Under the pieces are notes generated by a model, which was given only the letters and a program-made list of their open reading frames with translations, did no database searches and was not told the origin of the DNA. DNA of 64,000 nucleotides from Diploscapter coronatus (lineage: Eukaryota > Nematoda > Chromadorea > Rhabditida > Rhabditidae), in contig OZ038422.1 in the NCBI GenBank assembly GCA_964036155.1, forward strand, positions 19,739,201-19,803,200, written 5' to 3'. This document shows positions 1 through 16,057 of the stretch, piece after piece (positions within the stretch are counted from its first letter, which is position 1; each line of letters starts with the position of its first letter). A program made the position numbers and the translations under genes.

Positions 1-3000
1 TCGTGCATCTTCCAGCTGTTTCGTTAGGGCATCGACCTAGAAATATGAAGAGATTATTCATACTGCACATCATAAAATAGGAAGGGAAGTGTGGAATTTT
101 AGTTCTAAAAAAGCCTGGATTGAACTTTTGGTTTTGCTCCTTACACATGCTCTGATATAGTGAAATAAGCCTACCAATTGTGTCTTGGTCAAAAGGATCT
201 GTTCGATTTCCTCGAATTTCTCGTGCATATTCAAGTTCCTGCTGGCGAACTCCTTATTCAGATCCTAAAAATAAGTGATAAGTGGATAAGTTTAACTAAT
301 TCCTGCCTGTATTTGTTGTTTCGCAATCTGGAACTCATCTTCATGTTTCACCAACTCTTCGGACGTGAGAACTGTTTGAACATATTTGCTCACAAGCACC
401 GAGTACCTAACATTGAATTTTTCATTCATTTTTCACATTACTTGATTACCTCGGATCGACATATCCTTTTCTCCACTCAGCCTGGTTTTCATCGCTCACG
501 ATCAAGTCGTGGTCGATGAGCGTGTTCTGGTAGACTTGCATTCTACCTTCCATGTAATCGATCGCTTTTTGCATTGTTTCCTTTTCAGTCTGAATTTGAA
601 ATTCTCATAGTGCAAAATAGAAATAGTTCAATTTTGAGGTTTCGCCGCAATTCTTATTTCGAAAATTTCTTTTACTAGTGGTATTTCAGTTTCAAATTAC
701 TTTCTTCTAACAAGAGGAACTACCAGTGCTACTTACCGACTTGGTTAATATTTTTCAGGATAAGTCAACTCGGACATACTAATAACGGATATCAGATTAG
801 AAATGTCCACCGTGCACCCTTATTCCTGCAATTTGGTGACAAAGTTTGTTTTATTTCTTGATATTGCAACCGTTAGCAATTGAAAAATTAGCATATATTA
901 TTGCGAGCGTTGATAATGTCATTATTTTCTATGAAAGCGAAGTGTCAAAGAGAGAAAATTCGAAGTCAAATTGTGGAATCAGAACGCACGGTAGGCACTT
1001 TTAGCCTGATACCCGTTATCAGGAGATTCGAACTGACTTACCTGCAAATATGGACCAAATTGATGAATAACGCATTGGTAGTTTCCCTTGCGAATATATT
1101 CACAATTTCGATTTAAACTTTTAAACACTTGAATTTTTTGTGCTTTTGATACATTTAAAAAAAAAAAATCATTAATTATTTACATGAAGTCTGGCAATGA
1201 CTACATGCGAAGCTTCTATTTCAGCAGTTTTACATTCGCTGTCCTGCCGAAGTTGCTTTATTTCAGCATCCAACTGCTGACTAAAAGTAATAAATTTAAA
1301 AGTTTTATTTTTTCTAAATGCATACTTCTGCTCCTCCAATTGCTCAGCTTCATTCCTCAGCGCAGAAACGTCTTCTTCCAACTCTCGAATCCGAATGCCC
1401 GTTTCTTCGACCTGAAGATTTTTCAATTGTTCATCTTATAAAGCCATTCTACTTACAGATTCAATCAGTTTGTTATTCTCTTCTATCAAATTCTTCTTCC
1501 GCTCTATACAGGAAGCCAGATTGCATTCGAAAGTGGGAGGCAGACTCGCGAGAGTTGACTGAAAATGAAAAATGAGGTTGATAAAATTCATCAGTTCATC
1601 ATAACCCCACCGTTTATAAAATTCACCAGGCTTTGAGGGTAGGGAGTGTAGGGAAAAGAAAAATCCGGTTTAATAACGAAATAGTTTTTTTTTTCTTTCT
1701 TCAGAATGACTGCTAAATTTTAGCTATTCAATCATATCTTCAGAGAATCAAATTCAAAATCTCCATTCCCATGCCTTCTTTTCAACGATAGGGTAAACTC
1801 CTCATCATCATTGTGTGTGAAGTTGCAAACCTGTCGCTCTAAAGTGGGTCTATCCAGAGTAGATTGCATGGAGAGAATTGGAGAGGCCCCGAATGAAGAT
1901 GTCTCCACAGTCTTCACCGCTAACTGATGCTCTTGGACAGATGCACCTCTGTAACTACTGGCTTATCGAACATGCTAGTTGAGTTTTCAACTTTTTTTTT
2001 TTCATAAATGCCACGAAAGAAAGGTTAAATTTGTATAAGATAAGATAGAAAATGGAATTTGGAAAAAAAGGTTAAATCGAACTGATCTTAAAAAGTTTCG
2101 AATTCAGAATCAGAATTTCGTCCATCTGAATCCAAAATCCGTAAACTCGACTAGAATATTTCGAAATCAAGATATCGACTCAAAATTTCTAACGATTTGA
2201 AGGAAAAATGTATTTGAAAATTCGTACCCCATTGCTTCTTGCTGCATCCCGATCATCATCTCTTCAATTTGTCTCTCGTACTGTGCCACTTTTAGCAGCT
2301 GATCCTTCACCACAATTTCCAGTTGAGCTGCCTTCGTTCGCCAAATAAAAGCCTCATTTTGACAGGCCTGAATATTTTTGGGTAAATACTTTTGAAAATA
2401 ACTCTTTCTTCTACCTGAATGTGATTAATGATATCTCTGCTGAGGCCGATTTGTTGCCCTTTGGAATCGACAGTCAAAGAGAGTGGAGGTAGCAGGCCTG
2501 GCTGAGGTTGGTCAGAGAGAGTTGGCTGAAAATTCAAATAGAGCCTCAAAATTGTCGAACAAACTGCTCACTTGCTCGCCCTGCAGAGGAGTGCTCGCTG
2601 ATGAAACTGGGGCCGCTCAAATTGAATATACTGTATTCTCTCTAATTGAAGTGCACCCCTCAAATGTCAGAACTACCCATTACCCAGCTAAAATCATCAT
2701 AGGAACTGTTTTATAATATTCTTCAGGATGTATAAAGTGTCGATTTTAGGCAACTATGATCACTAGATAGTGAGTTATATAGATGGTTTGACAAACAGAA
2801 GGGCATGCCATTCAGTTAGAGGGAATAGGGTATCCATTTCGGAATGAATGAATGAATAACAACTCACATTGAGGGGCTCCTGGATCGATTGGCGGCAGGT
2901 TCGAGGGACTGATTGTCATTGCTGTTATGACTGGTGGCTCGGGCTGAAAAATTCGAGTTCCGAGATAAACACTTTTAGATAGCCACTTAAAATCGGAAAA

Positions 3001-5085
3001 AGTAGAAACCTCACGTTTCGCGATTTCAGAAGAAGAAAAATTAGCCTACCAATGGATCAGTCATAGTGCCCGTATCTGTCTTGGCCTTGTTCAACTCTGC
3101 TTCCAATTCGCGAACTCGTGCCGTCAGCGATACGGTCTCTTCTCTGAAAATCATCGCGACTCTTAAAAATGAACCAACTACCATTCAACCTGGCAGCCAT
3201 GGTCTCCTGAATGAGTTGGTTTACCCTCACAGCGTGCCTCTTCTCCATCGCTTTCTTGTCTCTTTCCAAGGCTTCTCGGGCCTCCTTCTCTCTAAAAGAA
3301 AATTCGAGTTGCACTTTCACGTAATAGACAATCCTCATACCTGGACATCTGTTTGTGCCCCTCTGACAAAGATGCTTGTGCTATGCTCATTACTTCGATC
3401 TGCAAAAAAGGAATTTTAGAAAGAAAAAATCTTAATTCAACGAATTTGTACCTCTTTGACACGATCTCGCAACTCTGCTAGATGACGGTCCTTCTCGTCT
3501 CTTTCAGCCAGAGCCACTTGGAGCTCCTTAATTTGTATTTCATAATATAAAAATCAAGCTAGATGCATCGATAATTTGAAAATGTAAGTTGAAGACGCTA
3601 ATGGACTAAACCAAATAAATTCTATATTAGAAAGTTGATTCATTTTATTATCGATTTTGCTTGACTGAATGCCAATTCTTTACTCATCTCTTATGCAACT
3701 GCTGCAATTTTCTAAAACTTCATCCTTGATTTTTGACGAAATTTTAGATCTTTGTAAAGTAACTCAATCTCCGGTAAAAATCAAACGTATCCACCTTCTT
3801 GAGCACAGATAGTTCCTTGTTCCTGCGTTGTGTTGGGGTGACATATTCAGGGGGGTTGGGACTATGGCTGTGCGAATGACCGCAGCCACGCTTCTGGCAG
3901 TGAGGCACAAATCTAAAAGCTAATTTCATGAGCTCTTCTTCTTCTTCTGATGTAATTGGAAAGCTAGGAAACGGAGACTAAAATATGGTTCATTTGGGTG
4001 TATAAATGCGAAAATATTGAGTTGAGAGGGAAAGTAAATCAAATTTTCTAATCGATTTTTTCGAAATTTAATTTCTCATTCCCATTAACGACAAATTACT
4101 GTATATTGATCCCACTTTAATTTCGTACTAATGGGGCTGTTTTCGATTGTTAACGACCATGATATAGTGCAAAATTATTGTTATAAAAAAAAACTAGTTT
4201 CGCAAGATATAGGTTCATTTTAAAATTTCAAGAGCTCTAACCAACCTCGTATCTTTCCCAATCCACCATCTGCCAACGACATTCGAAGAGCTGCCCGTGG
4301 AGCTGGTCATGCTCATTCCGTCGTCCTGGTCCGAATGCAGGTCGTGGTCCTCGTTCGATTCTTCCGAGTCCAAAATTGCCGTTTGTCTGAATTTGGCAGC
4401 TTGAAACTAAAAAAAAATATTTCATTCTAACCTAGTTTCCTCAGCAGGGATCCTCCTTTCGTCCCTGGGTCCAGTGCCTAGATCTCGTAAAATCTGCTCG
4501 CTGTCAGTATTGTTTTCATCGCTCGTGTCGCCGAAAAATGCAACTGAAATTTCGTTATTTTTGTTGACTTTCCAGATCAGGTGAATAGGAAGCTACCTGC
4601 ATTTTTCTCCCACCATGTGACGGATAGTTTGGGAATTTTCGTGTTCGGTTTGTCGGGAAATCGATCGGGAGAGGGCCTATGGCCGGGCAGAGGGAATATC
4701 TGAATATCGGTATTTTAGAATTCCAAGTTTTTTCCCCAATTTTAACTTACAGTATCTCTGCTTTCTATCTGGTTTCTAATCGCAGTTCGCTTCAAAATGC
4801 CCTTTTTTGGAGGCTCAGAGCTAAAATGTTGTTGAATGAAAATCTCAAATTTAGGCATCCTGAAATTGACCAGAAGTTGACAACCACAATTTGCGTTTCA
4901 TCAGAATTTCCCACAACTTGACCTACTAGTTCTTTTATAGTATTGGGCAAAAATGGATTTGTCGCCATGAACTGCTGGTTAACGTTGCAAGAGAGCGTAA
5001 ATCTACAGTATGATGATAATAAAATTAACCTCGTTCCAGGTTCTTCAGAGGCCGAAGGAGTATAGCTGTTGCTCTCTTCTGACAT
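1..5085 (-). CDS. Coiled-coil protein with two possible 3' ends, partial at left edge
   Basis: I read the start at 5085 (MSEESN...). Exons: 5085-5030, 4820-4751, 4699-4597, 4543-4432, 4386-4242, 3977-3795, 3526-3452, 3399-3341, 3291-3190, 3143-3050, 2943-2868, 2597-2572, 2525-2415, 2367-2228, 1948-1732. They sum to 1569 nt, an intact frame of 522 codons ending in TGA at 1734-1732. The N-terminus is acidic and disordered with KKGILKR, close to a PP1-docking KGILK motif. Then come RWWIGKDTR, a Cys/His patch (HCQKRGCGHSHSHS), PPEYVTPTQRR and coiled coil. The PEYVTPTQ part resembles the conserved PEQYLTPLQ of syntaphilin/syntabulin; that link is tentative. If the donor at 1831 is used instead, further coiled-coil exons (1558-1457, 1411-1326, 1280-1184, 589-450, 406-307, 264-175, 36-1) follow in frame and leave the window. 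They have no start codon of their own. Function unknown. Confidence 0.72.
2630..2760. repeat. Diverged interspersed repeat, copy 1
   Basis: Matches 41855-41985 in the same orientation. Shared blocks are TATTCTCTCTAATTGA, a run beginning GCACC and ending AAATGTCAGAACT, and TGTAAAGTG. It lies in an intron of the left-edge coiled-coil gene. Confidence 0.65.
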
Positions 5086-5097
5086 GTCGAGCGGCCC

Positions 5098-5104
5098 TCT
5101 GTAA
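5098..5104 (-). promoter_or_regulatory. Possible trans-splice acceptor of the coiled-coil gene
   Basis: The sequence TTTACAG ends 13 bases before the ATG at 5085, and I see no matching upstream donor or coding exon. This fits a spliced-leader acceptor, but a distant non-coding first exon would look the same. Confidence 0.35.
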
Positions 5105-7380
5105 ACACTTATCATTTATATTATTTTCTAACAATAAATAACAAGCAAATGGGTATGTAATAATTTCGAGAAGAGAGGAAAGAGACCGTTATGCTATGAG
5201 TATGAAAAAGTGAGAGAACAGATGTTGTGAGAGAGGGTTAGAGACAGGGGAATTGCTACCTCTTTGTATCTCTCCTTCTGCTTCTCGTTCAAGCAATATC
5301 TGCCTGCCTCGAGGATATTTTCCTTCTTCCCCGTTCTGCTTCTCTGCTCCCTCTCGACTTTCCAGCTACTCCTCTCCAGAATATCTAGGTCCAGCTTGAT
5401 CTATCGCTGCACACTAATTGTCAATGTCTGTCTTGCTGCAGCTACAGCCAATCAGTCTGAACATTCATTTGTTTAGAGCCATATTTTATGAGTCAAAACT
5501 CGACTAGCCTCTCAGAGGAGGACCCACGTTAGTTACTGGCAAAAACGAGAGGTCATCAATAAAATTAACGCCCGAAGGAATTCGGAAAGAAGTAATCAAT
5601 TTGAAATATTGAAGCGGATGGAAAACCGCTCGAATGGCAAAATAAATCGAACGAATCGATCTGCCACTTGGTGCAGAGAACTTTATTTCCACCCCAAAAG
5701 AGGAAGGGAAACGAGACAAACCATAATAATCGAAAAAATCGAATCGACACAGAATTGAAACGAAAACAAACATTTGCAGTTGGAAACTAGAAGAGAAAAA
5801 ACGATTGATTGAGCAATAAAGTGACACTCGAAAAGGAATGAAATGAAGGAAGATGAAATGAAAGTGTGGATGAAATGAGGAAATTGGAATATGGAATGGA
5901 AATGGAAGGTCGATGAAAAATGGGCCTGTATATTATGTGCGACGTTATATTCGTGAAGATCAGCTTTAAAGTCAGAGAAAAATCGATCATTCATTGAAAA
6001 AAATAGTGCACATCAATAGACGTTTCGAATATGGATGAAAAGAAATAAATTGAATATTCTGTGTGGGAAGATACATGAACACATGCAGAAGCTGTTAGAG
6101 GAAATAGTGGAAAAATTCGATGGGAATGACGATAGAACGGAAATTATCGTGCCACTGGCAAAGACAACGAATGGAGAATAGACAATCATCTGGCAGCTTG
6201 AAAAGGAGAAGAGAATGGCAAACCGGTTGGTGAGTGGATCTCTTCTTCATGCCACTATAATTATTCCATTCCACTGCTCTCATGCCCTTTTCACCGCTGC
6301 AACTGTTTTTGTCCAATAAAGCGACATTTCTTCGAAAATCGTGTTTTTTCCGTCATCACTGATAAAAAATCACGCGATTCTATTTACAAACAACACGCAT
6401 AATTTGAAGAATTTGGCAGAATGAAATGGAATGTCTATCTTTAGTAATTGAACTGTTCGCATTTTGCAGTTCAAGTATCGTTTTCTATTTCCGTCAGAGA
6501 GAATTATTTTGAACGACACACGAGGTAGAGGGGCGCAAGTTTTGCAGACTAGAATAATGAGTGAAAAAATAATTGTAAATGTAAAGAGTAAGAGAGGGAA
6601 GACAGCTTGGATGGACCGGCCTAGCTCCGGCTAGCTTCAGTCCTTCATTCTCATTTTCTACCTGACATGTCACTCCACTCTCCACTCTCTCCCTTTCGTT
6701 CTAGCTCATTGCATCAGCTGTTGCTTTATCACTCCATTCTTTTTCACTATCATTTTCGCCTCCTTCATTTTTCTCATCTCGTTTCCTCGTTGCCGATCTC
6801 ATATTTCGCATTTAGCATTTGCACAATTTTCAACCTTGCCTTGCCCAATCATTCAGTATGATGACAACATTCCAATGCTGCTCTGTAACTTGTATGAGCC
6901 ATTGTAAAGTGTTAGAAAATAGTACAATCGATTTTAGGGGTAATAGGATATCGTGCAATCGCACTACTGACCATTCTATTCACACTATCGACTATCAGCA
7001 GACTACAAATTGATAAAAATGGGTTCATTCAAATTCTCAATCACCAACAACGAACTGCTCAACCACAAATACAACAATCAAGATGATAGAATAAAACTCA
7101 CAGAATTAAAATTAAGTTTAAATTTAGCTGCAACTCGTATCTTAAAAAGAAATAAATATCGAATTGATCATCATAGTTTTAGAGACAATTATTGCCCATT
7201 CGCAAGAAAATGTTTCTCCAAACAAATATCCTTCTTTAATTATTGTTGTATGAAGACCAGCTTTAATTTGCAAATGAACAATAATAATCTTGGAAGAAAT
7301 CCCTTCTTGAATGCTTACAGAAGCACAGGAAAGAGGTATGTAGGCATGGATGGAAGGGATGTGACTGAAGGCTGACTGGG
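5105..7380. other. Intergenic spacer, 2.3 kb, no supported gene
   Basis: The plus strand is purine-rich from about 5160 to 6240, then strongly pyrimidine-rich from about 6660 to 6850. Read on the minus strand, 5420-5270 is open for about 45 codons with a donor-like end (GAG|gtagc) but does not join the next exon in frame, so it could be a non-coding first exon. The plus-strand open frame at 7010-7375 has no splice context and no recognisable protein features. Confidence 0.5.
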
Positions 7381-10891
<3,511 letters not shown>

Positions 10892-11092
10892 CTCAATCAC
10901 GAATCTTAGAAAATAAAAATTAAAAAAAAAAAAAACTAGAAAATCGAAAATACAAAGAAATCGACACTTCTCTCAATTTTGACGCACTAAACCCACGTCG
11001 AAGCTTCTTTATCTCTCGTCGATTTCTAAAGATTATTATCTTATGATGTATATCCATTATTGTGCAAAACTTATAATTTAAAGTGAGTGAAG
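10892..11092. promoter_or_regulatory. Shared divergent promoter region of NKAP and VPS45
   Basis: The two ATG codons, on opposite strands, lie 201 bases apart, so both core promoters must lie within or overlap this stretch. It contains a run of 14 A on the plus strand at about 10922-10935, the T-rich tract expected before an NKAP trans-splice acceptor (AG at 10906-10905). I see no clear TATA box. Confidence 0.6.
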
Positions 11093-14000
11093 ATGGACGT
11101 GCTAGCCTCGACACGACTGTACATCTCGGAGATGGTGAAGATTGCCGGGCCGCAGATGAAAGTCATGCTTCTCGACAAGGAGACGGTTCGTGGAAACTTT
11201 TATTGTTTAATTTGCAAATAACTAAAGATCCACAAATAGGTAAATTTGGCCAGCATAATTTAGTGAATGCTGGTCCAGCTAGATAGATCTACCTTACTGA
11301 TATAATTACGTATATTTAGTCTAGCCGGGGTATTTGTGAATCGTTTTCATTGTCGCGTTTTATGATCTTTCTGATCATTACTCTGTGTTACAGACAAGCA
11401 TCGTCTCGTGTGCGTATGCTCAATCAGACATGATGCAGAAGGAAGTCTATCTGTTTGAGAGACTCGACTCGCCCCATCAGGTATCGTTATTTTCATAAAA
11501 CCCTATTCCTCAAGTTGAAATTAATTGTTGGTTGGAAATACTAAAGCTGATTTATATTTTAGCGCTAAAGTTATCGCAAATCCAAATCTAAGAAAAAAGC
11601 AATACGATTACAGAGGGAAGCGATCAAGCACCTGAAATGCATCGTGTTCATTCGACCCACTCCCGAAAACATCCAGCTGCTGGCCAGCGAACTCAGGAAC
11701 CCCAAATATGCACAGTATTACATTTGTAAGAAACCTTTTCTATCTTCGAAGTAAGAAACAAACCAGATTTCTCAAACGTGGTCAGTAAAACTGATGTGAA
11801 GACGTTGGCTGAAGCTGATGAACATGAATCGGTACGTTGTCATAATTTTTTTCAAGTTGTTGTTCATTATCAAGGTCAATTTTTCAACAGAAACGATATT
11901 TTCGATTTGAAAAAGTTGATCTTTAAATTGATTCTGAAAGAATGGCAGTTTCCATTTGACGAAATGATATCATTTTTTTTTTTGAAAATAAATACCATCA
12001 TCAGGCAAAAAATCACTCCGTCAAATGGTAGTTATCTAACAGAACCTTGTTACTCGACTATAAGAGGAATTCATGCAGTTCTTTTCGTTTAGCTATTTCA
12101 TTCAGGTCCGCGAAGTGCACGAATTCTTTTCCGACTCAGTGCCCCTGTGTTCTCATCTCTGCTCGATGAATCTCTCGTTTCCGTACGAAAACTCGATGGG
12201 TCTGCTGGCCGCCTCTGCCTTTCTCCGCATCAAGCAATCCATTGTCGGTCTGCTGCTGCAGTTGAAGAAGAGACCAACCATTCGGTTCGTAATTCAATCA
12301 TCTATTCGATTCAACGTGAAACGAGCTTGCAAGAAAACAACTGCAACCGCAACTGCAGTGCGGTTGCAGTGGCAAATCGCAGAAAAAGTTGCAAGTCTGA
12401 TGAGAAATAAGATAAATTTTAGATTTCAACGCTCCTCTGAACACTGCAAACGAGTGGCTGAAGAAATCGATCAAGTAAATATCAGTTTGTATTGCAATAT
12501 TCAAATTTTTCTGACCCCCTGGAACTGTCAGCGGCTCTTTTTCTTCTTTCTCTCCTTTGCGTACACTCTCTTACTCTAAAACGCGGTGACAAGTCCAGGG
12601 ATCTTTTTCAACGCTAGGATTTGACATTTGCCACTAAATAGACTAGGATATTTAATTGTCAAAAAATGACAAAATGAACTTTCGAACCTATTCATCAAGA
12701 TTATTCCTTCTCAGGTAATTCGTCGAGAGGAAGGTCTCTTCGAATCGGCGAGTTCGGAGTCCCTGTTGATAATCCTCGATCGAAGCGATGACCCAGTCAC
12801 TCCTCTCCTCAATCAGTGGACCTACGAGGCCATGGTCCATGAACTCATTGGGTATGCGAAAAATTGCAATAAGTATTTTTGTTTATTTTGAAACATCAAG
12901 TGGTACAAAATAGCATATTGCTGATTAGGGAAAAATAGCTTTAATAAAATGTCAAATCTTTTGAGGCTTTCAAATTTCCTTGATAATGTTCGATTGTTTT
13001 AGATTTTCTGGAACGCAGCGAGTTCAACTGGACGGTCAAAGTATCATTCTCTCTGAACAGTACGACGAATTCTTCAGAAAAGTGAGAGGTTTATAGACTT
13101 ATCCTCACTACTTTTATGTTTTCAGAATGTGAATTCGAACTTCGGGGAGATCGGTCAGAACATCAAGTCGCTGATGAACGAATTCCAACAGAAGTCGCAG
13201 ATTCACAAGAATCTCGAGTCCATTTCCGACATGAAGAATTTCGTCGAGGAATATCCTCAGTTCAAAAAAATTTCGGGTATTTTTTAATGATGGTTGATTT
13301 GAGCGAATTCAATATGACGAAGGGCATTTTTTCCTCACACGATTTCTCATAATCTAACTTTCTTACTTATAGTGGCGACCAAAAGTTTAAAACAATTACG
13401 ATTATTAATCCAGACCGTAGACTTAATTACCGTGGACCATTTTGGTTACCACTATATCTCTAATCATAAGTAGTTTCCTCTTCCGATTTTCCGTCATTTT
13501 GTAATTGCATTTTATCCTGCATTTTTTTTAATTTAAGGTACCGTAACAAAGCACGTTGGGTTGGTGAGTGAGTTGAGCAAGATCGTCTCTGCACAGAATC
13601 TGCTGGAGATCTCCGAGGTCGAGCAGACGATCGTGTCCGGCGGGGATCACTCGAAATGTCTCGAGAGGATCAAGTCACTCCTCAATAACCCAAAAACCAC
13701 TCAATTGGTAGGTTTTTTTTTCAAATCATTTTGAGGGAAGAAAATTTAACACATGCTACGAATTTTGCCTTAAACTTCTCTCTAGCTTCATCCTCTATCT
13801 TATTATCCTTTATACTATGCATATTGTGTCGTTCATTTAGAAACAATTTTCCATACATAATTCATTCTTGATTTCAGAATGCTCTCCGCCTGCTCCTTCT
13901 CTACAGTTTGCGATTCGAAACATATCCCAACAATGAAATCACTGCTCTGTCGAGGACTGTCGATTCGAAGGTAATTGCGTTTTCTATGAAGGGGTAACGG

Positions 14001-15070
14001 AAATGAAAATCGAAATAACTAACTCACGGACTACGAATACTTTGTTAGCGAAAAGAGCGGATAAGGAAAGAAATAACGATTCGTAACAAAGTACTTACTA
14101 TTGGTAAAATCATACTCACTCCAAATCTTTGGTAAAACAATTCATTCGTAGTCCTAACTTTCGGTATTTATTCCAGATGCCTTTGTTTTTTTTATTATAC
14201 TTATTTGATTATCCATATCAATGTGCAGGTTGGTTCTCGCGAATTCCGAGCGACCGAACTCGTTCGAACGATTCTTCGATTTGGAGGGGCTTCGCGGAGG
14301 AAGAGCGATTTGTTCGGGGACGGGTCCACTATTGAAATGACCAAGAGGTACTTCATTTTGATGGGATTTTTTTTTTTGAAAATGGCGATAATTGCAGATT
14401 CATAAAGGGCATAAAGGGAGTGGAGAACATCTACACGCAGCACGAGCCGCACATCAAGCAGATTGTGGAGCTGCTCACGAAGGCGAAGCTGCCAGAACAG
14501 AACTATGGATACATCAGCGCTGACGGACTCATGTGGGTTGATTTTTCCTTTCCTCAATCGTATTGAAACGGTATGGATTATTTTTACCATATTCCCCTAG
14601 CTTTTATAAACATTATTTTGAAAATTTGACATTCTTGGGTGAATGAATTGGAATTTATTCCACCCCATATAATTGTATTCTATTAATGGATAGATTTATC
14701 ACACCACAATAGCATGGTCTTTAATAGCGGAAAACAACGCCCTTTAGTCTATGCATATCCGTTAATAAGGACATCCAAAATGTGTTGATTCAGAATGCAT
14801 TCTATATTTTTTTTTCAAGAGTTTTAATGGAGAATTTGATAATTCTATTCGTCAAAAGAAATACTACTTTTTAGGGCGAATACCCGATACGAGAATGTGA
14901 TAATCTACATGATCGGGGGCCTGACCTTCGAGGAATCGGCGGTTGCGCGGGCTGCCAACGAGAGGAGGGCCACGGGACAGGGAGGGCCTGCGATACTCCT
15001 CGCCTCCAACCAAATGCACAATGCACATTCGTTCATGTCGATGCTCTCTCATATGGGAGTGCACAAGTGA
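11093..15070 (+). CDS. VPS45: Vacuolar protein sorting 45 (Sec1/Munc18 family)
   Basis: SM protein that binds syntaxin-type SNAREs and drives fusion at endosomes and the trans-Golgi. Exons: 11093-11185, 11394-11480, 11614-11725, 11767-11831, 12106-12284, 12423-12474, 12715-12851, 13003-13081, 13126-13276, 13538-13707, 13878-13970, 14229-14347, 14398-14532, 14875-15070. The total is 1668 nt (555 aa), the usual size for VPS45, with all phases consistent. Family landmarks, in order: [18 protein letters not shown] and [10 protein letters not shown] near the N-terminus; [51 protein letters not shown]; and the C-terminal [16 protein letters not shown] and NAHSF. The usual family ending is VGGATYEEA, so this end is slightly divergent. 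The intron at 13277-13537 holds a small inverted-repeat element. Confidence 0.96.
13371..13453. mobile_element. 83-bp Tc1-like non-autonomous element in a VPS45 intron
   Basis: The ends are inverted repeats: AGTGGCGACCAAAA on the left and TTTTGGTTACCACT on the right (12 of 14 pair). TA lies on both sides, as expected for Tc1/mariner insertion. The terminus resembles that of the Tc1-like element at 62733 (CAGTGCCGCTCAAAAGT). No coding capacity. Confidence 0.6.
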
Positions 15071-16057
15071 GTCAGGCTGAAGGGTACTCGTCGTCGTCTT
15101 CTTATCTTATTATTTATAAGCCAAAAATTAATTTATTTTTAACTTTAATTTGATTGAAATTGATGCATATCTTTTTCACCCTCAATATCAGAAGGATCCA
15201 TAATTTTGCCAGAGAACTTCTATTGTCTGAAATGCACGCAAAATATACTGCAAATAGAGCTTTAACTAGAGAATTCGATGCAGATCAGATATAATTTAAT
15301 TTATTCGATTCAGTTCTTCTAAATATCAATATTTAAACTCAATAAATTTATTTCAATTTTAAAATTATCCAGTAGGACACGAATAACAATGAAAAATAAT
15401 TTGGTACATAACAGCTACACATAAAATGTGATATTTGTCTGTTTGACTTTGATGAAGGAAACGAAAGAGAAATAAAGAAAATAGGCACTGTACACAGGCT
15501 GAAGCAAATTAACCAATTCGAGTAAGAAAGTATAAAGTACCGTGAACAAACCAAATTCATTCTTTTTACAGAAACAAATTCAGAAAATACACATTTCATT
15601 AGTTAAACACAATCCAACACGAACTTCAATGGAATAGAATATTGGCTAAAGAATCGGACAAAGATCATCAATCATTTATGCCCATTGGGAGAGCAACGCA
15701 TTTGGACTAGTTATGAAAGAGAACAGATGATGCAATCTATGATCAGGGAAATGAGGTTAATCGACATCAAAATTCATCAAGTTAAAGTTTCGATCAGACT
15801 AAATGACAATGAGAGAAGATAATTAAATTATGTGAAACGTAAACAGACACTTATAATTAGCACCGTATTTTGACTTACCTCGTATCGAATTTGCAGAGAA
15901 AATAATAGAATTTGATAAATCAATTTTAAAAGAGAAAATGAGCAGAGGTGCAAATGGCAAAGGCAACGATGGCTGTTGTTCGGACTTGTAGAGCAGAAGT
16001 AGGGCTTGAAAGAAGGCTCGATCGAAATGTCGAGCAATTATAGTTCAGAATCTATGA
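15071..16057. other. Convergent intergenic region between VPS45 and the PP2A subunit gene
   Basis: VPS45 and the next gene converge here, so this holds both 3'UTRs. An AATAAA at 15341-15346 is a plausible VPS45 polyadenylation signal. The rest is AT-rich with no supported gene. Confidence 0.5.

Noticed and set aside
3527..3794. Possible small exon (KKLQQLHKR) in the coiled-coil gene
   Set aside because: All frames with an acceptor and donor contain a stop or wrong phase; direct joining of 3795 to 3526 is in frame.
7010..7375. 121-codon plus-strand open frame near the 3' end of NKAP
   Set aside because: Composition is that of AT-rich spacer, no homology, no splice context, and it abuts the NKAP stop on the opposite strand.
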